From Marinosulfonomonas sp. (GTDB lineage: Bacteria; Pseudomonadota; Alphaproteobacteria; Rhodobacterales; Rhodobacteraceae): a DNA stretch of 19,302 nt. Each line of letters starts with the position of its first letter. Within the stretch, counting starts at the first letter, position 1. The stretch lies in contig JALSJL010000198.1 in NCBI GenBank assembly GCA_026989405.1, positions 1-19,302 on the forward strand. The letters are read 5' to 3'. This document shows positions 7,934-13,837 of the stretch, in pieces. Below the pieces are notes generated by a model. That model ran no database searches, had not been told where the DNA came from, and worked only from the letters and a program-made list of their open reading frames with translations. A program made the translations under genes and the position numbers.

Positions 7934-8956
7934 TCAGTTCTTTTCCTGATCCACGAGTTTCCCGGCGGAAATCCACGGCATCATCTCGCGCAGCCTCGCG
8001 CCGACCTCTTCGATCTGGTGGGCGTCGTTCAGCCTCCGCGTTGCCTTGAAAGACGGCTGGCCCACGGCATTTTCCAGCATGAAGTCGCGCACGAACTTGC
8101 CGTTCTGGATGTCGGTCAGAATGGCCTTCATCGCCTTCTTTGTCTTTTCCTTGGGAAGCACCCGCGGACCCGAGACGTATTCGCCGTATTCAGCCGTGTT
8201 GGAGATCGAGTAGTTCATGTTGGCAATGCCGCCTTCGTAGATCAGATCGACGATCAGCTTGACCTCGTGCAGCGTCTCGAAATAGGCCATTTCCGGCGCA
8301 TACCCGGCCTCGACCAGGGTTTCGAAACCGGCGCGGATCAGCTCGACAAGGCCGCCGCACAGAACCGCCTGTTCGCCGAACAGGTCGGTTTCGCATTCTT
8401 CGCGGAACGTGGTTTCGATGATGCCCGAACGCCCGCCGCCAATGGCCGAGCAATAGGACAGACCGATTTCCAACGCCTTGCCCGAGGCGTCTTTGTCGAC
8501 GGCCACAAGGCACGGCACGCCGCCACCCTTGACGTATTCGCCGCGCACCGTGTGGCCGGGGCCCTTGGGAGCCATCATGATCACGTCAACGCCGGCTTTC
8601 GGCTCGATCAGGCCAAAGTGGATGTTCAGCCCGTGGGCAAAGGCAATGGCGGCGCCTTCGCAGATGTTGTCATGGACGTATTTCTTGTAGGTTTCGGCCT
8701 GCAGCTCGTCGGGCATGGTGAACATCATCAGGTCGCACCAGGCGGCGGCTTCGGCGATCCCCATGACCTTGAGGCCCTCGGCTTCGGCCTTCCTGGCCGA
8801 GGCCGAGCCTTCGCGCAGGGCGACAGCCACGTTCTTGGCGCCGCTGTCACGCAGGTTCAGCGCGTGGGCATGGCCCTGGCTGCCGTAGCCAAGGATGGCC
8901 ACCTTCTTGTCCTTGATCAGGTTGATGTCGCAATCTCGGTCGTAGTAAACGCGCAT
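7934..8956 (-). CDS. ilvC: Ketol-acid reductoisomerase (NADP+), class I
   Basis: IlvC converts acetolactate or acetohydroxybutyrate to the dihydroxy acids of valine, leucine and isoleucine synthesis, using Mg2+ and NADPH. The 340-residue length is that of the short class I enzyme. The Rossmann motif GYGSQGHAHA (23-32), His108 in FAHGLNIHF, Lys131 in APKGPGH, the metal ligands Asp191 and Glu195 (ETDLFGEQ) and Glu227/Glu231 (FETLHEVK) are all present, as is the substrate Ser252. The ATG at 8956 has an AAGGA about nine bases upstream and begins the canonical MRVYYDRD; an in-frame upstream Met at 8998 lies in the promoter region. It diverges from two Lrp/AsnC genes, which may regulate it, and ends in a hairpin terminator. 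Confidence 0.97.
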   Translation of the reverse strand: MRVYYDRDCDINLIKDKKVAILGYGSQGHAHALNLRDSGAKNVAVALREGSASARKAEAEGLKVMGIAEAAAWCDLMMFTMPDELQAETYKKYVHDNICEGAAIAFAHGLNIHFGLIEPKAGVDVIMMAPKGPGHTVRGEYVKGGGVPCLVAVDKDASGKALEIGLSYCSAIGGGRSGIIETTFREECETDLFGEQAVLCGGLVELIRAGFETLVEAGYAPEMAYFETLHEVKLIVDLIYEGGIANMNYSISNTAEYGEYVSGPRVLPKEKTKKAMKAILTDIQNGKFVRDFMLENAVGQPSFKATRRLNDAHQIEEVGARLREMMPWISAGKLVDQEKN

Positions 8957-8991
8957 GGGGCGGTCCTTTCGGTTGATGGTTCTGGAAGAAA

Positions 8992-9021
8992 ATATCATTT
9001 TTTCCGAAATATGATTAGCAA
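8992..9021 (-). promoter_or_regulatory. ilvC: Candidate ilvC promoter with AT-rich inverted repeat
   Basis: On the - strand, TTGCTA (9021-9016) is followed after 17 bases by ATGATA (8998-8993), a fair sigma-70-type match upstream of ilvC. The spacer and -10 lie within an AT-rich stretch, notable in GC-rich surroundings, with an inverted repeat ATCAT-N12-ATGAT (8994-9015). The repeat could be an operator for the adjacent Lrp-type regulators. This is inference from pattern and position. Confidence 0.45.
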
Positions 9022-9073
9022 TCCTCGCATCTTCCCGCCGTTTTTCGCTGGATCAATGTGCAATTTCAGCGAT

Positions 9074-9085
9074 ATACGGACGTAT
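9074..9085. promoter_or_regulatory. Short palindrome abutting the first Lrp gene start
   Basis: ATACG-GA-CGTAT is a perfect 5-bp inverted repeat ending two bases before the ATG at 9087, and it contains the only GGA that could serve as ribosome binding site. It may be an autoregulatory site or a hairpin limiting translation. At 12 bases it could also be chance. Confidence 0.25.
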
Positions 9086-9086
9086 C

Positions 9087-9542
9087 ATGCTTGACAATGA
9101 CAGCCGACGCCTTCTTCGACAGTTGCTCGACGCCCCGCAAGCGCCGGTTGCCGAGCTTGCGCGCCGGGCCGGGATCAGCGCGACAACAGCCGCCCGCGGC
9201 CTGGAGCGGATGCGCGACCAGGGCATCATCCGGGGCCAGCATGCCACGATCGACTGGCGCGCACTCGGGTTTGCTGTCGAGGTATCCCTGCGTTTCACGC
9301 TGGAGAAATCCGCGCCCCGCGCCTTTGACGAATTCATGGAGCAGGCGCGCAAGATTGCGGAAGTCACCGAGATCCAGACCTTTCTCGGCCGGGTCGATGT
9401 GCGCCTGTCGCTGGTGGCGCGCGACATGGCGCACTACCAGGAACTGTATCGAGACCGCATCCTGACGCTGCCCCATATCGCCGATATCGAGGCGCTGATG
9501 CACATCGCGCCGATCAAGCGGGCCGGGGGCTTGCCGATATGA
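9087..9542 (+). CDS. Lrp/AsnC-family transcriptional regulator (first of tandem pair)
   Basis: The 151-residue protein has the family layout: an N-terminal AsnC-type winged helix-turn-helix (about 3-60; helix-turn-helix segment AELARRAGISATTAARGLERM) and a C-terminal RAM/AsnC ligand-binding domain (about 65-140; GRVDVRLSLVARD). Such proteins form dimers or octamers and sense amino acids. The gene diverges from ilvC across a 130-base AT-rich region and overlaps the next regulator by 4 bases (ATGA), so the pair is co-transcribed and translationally coupled. The ribosome binding site is weak and overlaps a small palindrome. The effector is unknown; a branched-chain amino acid is a reasonable guess only because ilvC is next door. 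Confidence 0.9.
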   Translation: MLDNDSRRLLRQLLDAPQAPVAELARRAGISATTAARGLERMRDQGIIRGQHATIDWRALGFAVEVSLRFTLEKSAPRAFDEFMEQARKIAEVTEIQTFLGRVDVRLSLVARDMAHYQELYRDRILTLPHIADIEALMHIAPIKRAGGLPI

Positions 9543-9997
9543 TCGAACTGGATGAACTGGACCGCGACCTCCTGCGCGCCCTTGTGGCGGATGCGACGCT
9601 GTCCGCCGGCACGCTGGCCCGCCGTTTCGAACGGTCTCAGCCCGCCATCTGGCGGCGGTTGAAGCGCTTGCAGGATGGCGGTGTGCTGGCGGGCCGCCGG
9701 GTTGATCTGGATCTCGAAAAGCTGGGTTTTGGGGTCAGCGTGTTTCTCGGGGTCAAACTGGCGACAAAGGGGCGGGTCAGTCTTGAAGACTTCGAACGCG
9801 TCGTCAGCGCTATCCCCGAAGTGCGGATGGTGGAGCACGTTCTTGGCCTCTACGACTATCGCCTGCGCGTCGTTGCACGAGACATCGCCGATTTCGAACG
9901 TGTCCTGCGCCGGCGCATCATGACGCTGCCCGGGGTCGGGGATGTCGAAGCCAACGTCTTGCTCAGCGAAGAACGGCTGCCCGGCCCGATCGGCTAA
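9539..9997 (+). CDS. Lrp/AsnC-family transcriptional regulator (second of tandem pair)
   Basis: The 152-residue protein has an N-terminal winged helix-turn-helix (about 5-60; LARRFERSQPAIWRRLKRL) and a RAM domain (about 65-145; GLYDYRLRVVARDIADF). It is recognisably related to the preceding protein, most clearly in the VARD...RRIMTLP...V segment, yet the two differ along most of their length, so any duplication is old. It starts at the ATGA overlap with the upstream stop. The closest downstream gene, the aminotransferase, begins 60 bases later on the same strand and has its own good ribosome binding site. The two regulators may form mixed oligomers; nothing in the sequence proves this. Confidence 0.9.
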   Translation: MIELDELDRDLLRALVADATLSAGTLARRFERSQPAIWRRLKRLQDGGVLAGRRVDLDLEKLGFGVSVFLGVKLATKGRVSLEDFERVVSAIPEVRMVEHVLGLYDYRLRVVARDIADFERVLRRRIMTLPGVGDVEANVLLSEERLPGPIG

Positions 9998-10057
9998 GAC
10001 GGCTTGCCATTCAGCGCCCCGGGGCTAAGTTGGCCGCGACACAAAACGGAGCCTGCC

Positions 10058-11194
10058 ATGACAGCCCTTCTTGACACCGTGGACCCTGACGGCCTCCTGG
10101 AATACTCGGTGGTGTTCACCGACCGCTCGCTCAACCACATGAGCGCGGCCTTTCAGCAGGTGATGCGTGATATTCACAAGACGCTTTGCGAGGTCTACAG
10201 CGCACAAACCGCGATTGTCGTGCCCGGAGGCGGCACATATGCGATGGAATCCGTGGCCCGGCAGTTTGCCACGGACCAGAAGGCGCTGGTCATCCGCAAC
10301 GGCTTTTTTTCCTTCCGCTGGAGCCAGATTTTCCAGATGGGGTCAATTCCGTCTGAAGAAATTGTCATGAAAGCAAGGCGGCAAGGGAACGCGACAGATG
10401 CTCCGTTTGCCCCGGCGCCTGTTGACGAGGTCGTCGAACGCATCGCCTCGGAAAAGCCGGCCATGGTCTTTGCACCGCATGTCGAGACGGCGTCGGGCAT
10501 CATCCTTCCGGATGACTACATTCGCGCGGTTGCCAGCGCCACGCATGATGCCGGCGGGCTGTTTGTGCTGGATTGCATCGCCTCTGGTGCCGTCTGGGTC
10601 GATATGCGCGCGCTTGGGGTCGATGTGCTGATCTCGGCGCCGCAAAAGGGCTGGTCATCGCAACCATCGGCGGGGCTGGTGATGCTTGGCCAAGCGGCGC
10701 TGGAAAAGCTTGAGCGGACCGAGAGCACAAGTTTTGCGCTGGACCTGAAGAAATGGCACGCGATCATGCAGGCCTACGTCAACGGCGCCCATGCCTACCA
10801 TGCCACGATGCCGACCGATGCGCTGCGCACGTTTCGGGACAACATGCTGGAAGCGCGCGACTTCGGCTTTGCGCAAATGAAGGCCGCGCAATGGGATCAG
10901 GGCAACCGGGTGCGAAAGATGCTGGCGCAACGCGGGGTCAGATCGGTGGCGGCCGACGGGTTTGCCGCCCCTGGGGTGGTGGTCAGCTATACCGACGATC
11001 CTGATATTCAGAACGGGTCACGATTTCTTGCCGAGGGCATGCAGATTGCCGCCGGCGTTCCACTGCAGTGTGATGAAGGTGACGATTTTCGCACCTTCCG
11101 GATCGGGCTGTTCGGCCTCGACAAGCTCAAGGATGTGGATGCCAGCCTTGACCGGTTCAAGACCGTGCTTGACAAGATCCTGCCGCCGCGCTGA
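10058..11194 (+). CDS. Class V PLP-dependent aminotransferase, substrate unknown
   Basis: The 378-residue fold-type I PLP enzyme resembles the alanine/serine-glyoxylate aminotransferase group. Visible landmarks are VVPGGGTYAMES (54-65, cofactor phosphate loop), Asp172 in FVLDCIASGAVW (pairs with the PLP ring nitrogen) and the Schiff-base Lys197 in SAPQKGW. The N-terminus lacks the GPGP and GHRS-type substrate motifs of classical AGT enzymes and instead reads VVFTDRSLNHMSAAF, so the amino donor and keto acceptor should not be assumed. The ATG at 10058 has GGAG eight bases upstream; an in-frame ATG at 10004 has no such site. It follows the tandem Lrp genes, which suggests its expression responds to an amino acid. 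It ends 7 bases from the convergent hydroxylase gene. Confidence 0.88.
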   Translation: MTALLDTVDPDGLLEYSVVFTDRSLNHMSAAFQQVMRDIHKTLCEVYSAQTAIVVPGGGTYAMESVARQFATDQKALVIRNGFFSFRWSQIFQMGSIPSEEIVMKARRQGNATDAPFAPAPVDEVVERIASEKPAMVFAPHVETASGIILPDDYIRAVASATHDAGGLFVLDCIASGAVWVDMRALGVDVLISAPQKGWSSQPSAGLVMLGQAALEKLERTESTSFALDLKKWHAIMQAYVNGAHAYHATMPTDALRTFRDNMLEARDFGFAQMKAAQWDQGNRVRKMLAQRGVRSVAADGFAAPGVVVSYTDDPDIQNGSRFLAEGMQIAAGVPLQCDEGDDFRTFRIGLFGLDKLKDVDASLDRFKTVLDKILPPR

Positions 11195-11201
11195 GCCGGG
11201 A

Positions 11202-12410
11202 TCAATGCGTGGCGTCCGGGCCCATTCCGGCCCGCATCAATGACCGCCGGACCGGCGCCATGTCGTGCGCGGCCTTCAGCCCGGCGAGGCGCAGCGACTG
11301 CAGCCCGGGGTTGCCCGAGCGCGTCACCCGGTTGAAAAGGTCGATCGCCCTGGCCCTTCTGGAGATGTCGCGCGCCCGGGCATGCTCATAGGACGCGAGC
11401 ATTCGTTCCCCGCCCAGTTCGTCGCGATGCGTGACCGCGGCTTCCAACAGCGCGGCCACGTCATTCAGCGAGGTGTTCAGCCCCTGGGCGCCAATGGGTG
11501 GCAAGACATGCGCGGCTTCGGCGATGATCGCGCAATGTTGGGCGGTCAGGCGCTCGGCGCGCTGCGAGATGATGGGAAACATGCCGCGCCGCGACGCCAG
11601 TTCCATGTTGCCAGACAATCCGGCTGCGCGTTCGGTCATTTCTGCATTGAACTGCGCAGGTTCCATCTTCAGCAGGTCATGGGCGCGTTTCCCCTGGTTC
11701 ATCCAGACGATGGCCGACGCCGGCTTGCCGTCGATGTCGTCAAGCGGGACCATCGTGAACGGGCCACCCTCGTGATAGATCTCGGTGCTGATATTTTCGT
11801 GCGGGCGTTCATGGGTTGCGGTGAATGCCAGCGATTTCTGGCCGTATCGGGTGGTCGACACACCAATTCCCGCCGCCTCGCGCACAGCAGAATCGCGCCC
11901 GTCTGCCCCGACCACCAGCCTGGCCCTGACGCGTGTTCCATCCGTGAGCGAAACAATCGCACCGGACGTGCGGCGCAGCATCGACTTGAACCCGGTGCCA
12001 AATTTCAGGGTGACGCGGCCCTGCGCTTGCAGATGCGCCACCAATTCGCGCCGGATGACCCAGTTCAGGAAATTCCAGCCAAAGACGTCGGCCCCCAGTT
12101 CGCTGGGCAAGAACGCCCGTTCATCCCTGATGGTGGGGGGGGTGCCGACCGTATCGACGATGCGAAGCGCCCGGAGCGGCACAGCAGCGCCAGACAGCCG
12201 GTCCCAGACGCCGGCCGTCTGGAACAAGTCGCGCGCGGGCTGCAGAAACGCGGTTGAACGCAAGTCGCTGGTGGCGGCATCGCCCCGGGTTGTGGGGGCG
12301 GTCGGGTCGACCAGAAGCAGCTTGAACCCGGCATTGGCCAGGGCTGCGGCCGCGGTCAGGCCGGCCGGGCCGCCCCCTGAGATCACGATATCGAACTGGT
12401 CATCTGCCAT
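11202..12410 (-). CDS. UbiH/UbiF/VisC-family FAD-dependent hydroxylase
   Basis: This 402-residue flavoprotein monooxygenase is of the ubiquinone-ring hydroxylase type. It has an N-terminal FAD-binding Rossmann motif SGGGPAGLTAAAAL (11-24), the DLRSTAFLQPAR segment (49-60) typical of the alphaproteobacterial branch, the second FAD/NADPH motif GADGRDS (168-174) and the flavin-ribityl segment EAAHVLPPIGAQGLNTSLND (298-317). Family members hydroxylate ubiquinone intermediates at ring positions 1, 5 or 6; the position (UbiH, UbiF, UbiI or UbiL role) cannot be decided here. The start overlaps the end of the upstream HAD phosphatase gene by 11 bases, so the two are probably translated from one mRNA. 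It converges with the aminotransferase gene. Confidence 0.9.
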   Translation of the reverse strand: MADDQFDIVISGGGPAGLTAAAALANAGFKLLLVDPTAPTTRGDAATSDLRSTAFLQPARDLFQTAGVWDRLSGAAVPLRALRIVDTVGTPPTIRDERAFLPSELGADVFGWNFLNWVIRRELVAHLQAQGRVTLKFGTGFKSMLRRTSGAIVSLTDGTRVRARLVVGADGRDSAVREAAGIGVSTTRYGQKSLAFTATHERPHENISTEIYHEGGPFTMVPLDDIDGKPASAIVWMNQGKRAHDLLKMEPAQFNAEMTERAAGLSGNMELASRRGMFPIISQRAERLTAQHCAIIAEAAHVLPPIGAQGLNTSLNDVAALLEAAVTHRDELGGERMLASYEHARARDISRRARAIDLFNRVTRSGNPGLQSLRLAGLKAAHDMAPVRRSLMRAGMGPDATH

Positions 12411-13083
12411 TCTTGCCCTTTTGGCCGGACGGGTTCGCCAGGTCGAGCCCGGACAGAAACCCGGTCAGGTCATCTGTGTGATGATGGATATGGGCTGCGC
12501 CGTGCGGCGCTGGTGCAACATGGATCGTGCGCATGCCCATGTCATGAGGCGCCGCCAGGTTTCGCTCATCGTCTTCGAACATGGCTGCACTTTCAGGGTC
12601 CAGACCATCGGTGGCGAAAACCGTCTCGAACGCGGCCCGGTCGGGTTTCGGGCGGAAATCCGCATGTTCCACGCCGTAGATCGCATCAAAAACCCCGGCA
12701 AGCCCCCGGGCGGCCACGACCTTTTCTGCGTAACGCGCCGAGCCGTTGGTATAGACAATGCGCCGGCCAGGCAGCTGCAGGATGGCCGCGGCCAGGGCCG
12801 GGTCGGGTGTCAGGCCGTCAAGGTCGATGTCGTGAACCTCCGTCAGGTACGGCGCGGGGTCAACGCCGTGCTCGGCCATCAGCCCGGCCAGGGTTGTGCC
12901 ATAAGAGCGCCAATAATGTTTGCGCAGCCGGTTTGCTTCGCCGTGGTCCACGCCGATTGCGTCCATGACCCAATTGGTCATGCGCTTCTCGATCTGATCG
13001 AACAGGGCGGCCTCGGGCGGGTAAAGCGTGTTGTCGAGGTCAAAAACCCAAGCCCGAATCTGGTTGAAATCAGCGCGTCCCAT
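12400..13083 (-). CDS. HAD-family phosphatase, pyrimidine 5'-nucleotidase type
   Basis: The 227-residue HAD hydrolase has motif I FDLDNTLYP (nucleophile Asp15, acid/base Asp17), motif II VYTNGS (Thr112), the conserved Lys146 in RPKPD and motif IV FEDDERN (169-175), all intact. The DLDNTLYP form and the EDDERNL segment match the pyrimidine 5'-nucleotidase/SDT1-like subfamily, which dephosphorylates UMP, CMP or similar compounds; related proteins also act on phosphoglycolate-like substrates. A His-rich HIHHHTDD stretch lies near the C-terminus (199-205). Its 3' end overlaps the FAD hydroxylase start by 11 bases. It diverges from the GntR regulator across 115 bases, making it a possible but unproven target of that regulator. 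Confidence 0.88.
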   Translation of the reverse strand: MGRADFNQIRAWVFDLDNTLYPPEAALFDQIEKRMTNWVMDAIGVDHGEANRLRKHYWRSYGTTLAGLMAEHGVDPAPYLTEVHDIDLDGLTPDPALAAAILQLPGRRIVYTNGSARYAEKVVAARGLAGVFDAIYGVEHADFRPKPDRAAFETVFATDGLDPESAAMFEDDERNLAAPHDMGMRTIHVAPAPHGAAHIHHHTDDLTGFLSGLDLANPSGQKGKNGR

Positions 13084-13125
13084 GCGGCGAAACTAGCTGT
13101 GTATCGAGCGGCTGAAAACCGTATT

Positions 13126-13174
13126 CTTGCCGGGCAGAACTGCAATGCTTGTAAGTGTTCGGGTTCTGGGCAAG
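13126..13174 (+). promoter_or_regulatory. Long interrupted inverted repeat in the gntR leader
   Basis: The arms are CTTGCCGGGCAGAAC (13126-13140) and GTTCTGGGCAAG (13163-13174). They pair over 12 bases with a GGG bulge and a 22-base loop. The repeat ends 16 bases before the GGAGG of the regulator gene. It could be an operator read by the GntR protein or an mRNA hairpin in its leader. It lies between the divergent HAD and gntR starts, so either gene could be controlled. Confidence 0.5.
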
Positions 13175-13198
13175 ATTTGGTCAGCCACGGAGGAAAAC

Positions 13199-13837
13199 AT
13201 GCGCGAAAACAAGCCCGGCCCCAGGGATGCCTATCACCTGATCCTGGACGCGATCGATGTCGGTGATTATCGACCGGGCGAACGGTTGGTTGAAAGCGAT
13301 CTGGCTGATCGGTTCGGCATGTCTCGGACCCCCATACGCGAGGCGCTTCAACGGCTCGAAACACAGTCGATCCTCCGCCGCGACGGGCGCAGCCTGATCG
13401 TCGCCTCGCTGGACCACAACCAGTTGGCCGAACTGTATGTCATTCGGGCCGAACTGGAAGGCCTGGCGGCGGCCCTGGCGGCCAAACACGCAACGCCCGA
13501 AGAAGTGCGCGTCTTGCTTGATCTGGTTGAGGAAGACCGGGCGCGGGTGAACGATCCGTCGGCGCTCGCGCGGGCCAACCGGCGATTTCACAAGCAGATT
13601 CATCTGGCATCGCACAACCGGTATCTGGTTCAGCAGCTTGATCTTGTGCACCGGACCATGGCCTTGCTGGCCACGACCTCGCTGGCGGTCGAGGGGCGCG
13701 GGCAGGCGGCTCTTGCCGAGCATGCACGGATCGTTGCCGCGATCGAAGCCGGTGACGACCAGGAGGCGCGCGAGGCTTTGAAAGATCATATTTCCAGGGC
13801 GTTTGAAACCCGTCTCAAGGTTGATGCAGGCACTTGA
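13199..13837 (+). CDS. GntR-family transcriptional regulator, FCD (FadR/VanR) type
   Basis: The 212-residue regulator has an N-terminal GntR winged helix-turn-helix (about 8-70; GDYRPGERLVESDLADRFGM and SRTPIREALQRLE) and an all-helical FCD effector domain (about 75-205). His131, His135, His175 (EHARIVAAI) and His197 (DHISRAF) fit the metal/carboxylate ligand pattern of FCD proteins, which usually sense organic acids or sugar acids. The ATG at 13199 has an excellent GGAGG at 13189-13193. The frame is open a little further upstream, but only with weaker starts inside the inverted repeat. Its 3' end overlaps the convergent glycosyltransferase gene by 23 bases. The effector and targets are unknown; the divergent HAD gene and itself are the nearest candidates. 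Confidence 0.92.
   Translation: MRENKPGPRDAYHLILDAIDVGDYRPGERLVESDLADRFGMSRTPIREALQRLETQSILRRDGRSLIVASLDHNQLAELYVIRAELEGLAAALAAKHATPEEVRVLLDLVEEDRARVNDPSALARANRRFHKQIHLASHNRYLVQQLDLVHRTMALLATTSLAVEGRGQAALAEHARIVAAIEAGDDQEAREALKDHISRAFETRLKVDAGT

Noticed and set aside
7865..9094. 409-codon open frame on the + strand across ilvC
   Set aside because: It is exactly antisense to a complete, canonical ilvC; its His/Gly/Asp-rich composition is what GC-rich antisense frames give, and it has no recognisable domain.
9087..9997. Tandem Lrp-like pair as siroheme decarboxylase (AhbA/AhbB, NirDLGH)
   Set aside because: Those proteins also come as Lrp-like pairs, but no heme d1 or siroheme gene is nearby, and both proteins have ordinary helix-turn-helix and RAM segments beside ilvC.
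11785..13266. 493-codon open frame on the + strand over the hydroxylase, HAD and gntR leader
   Set aside because: Antisense to two well-supported genes and running into a third; no domain and no ribosome binding site.
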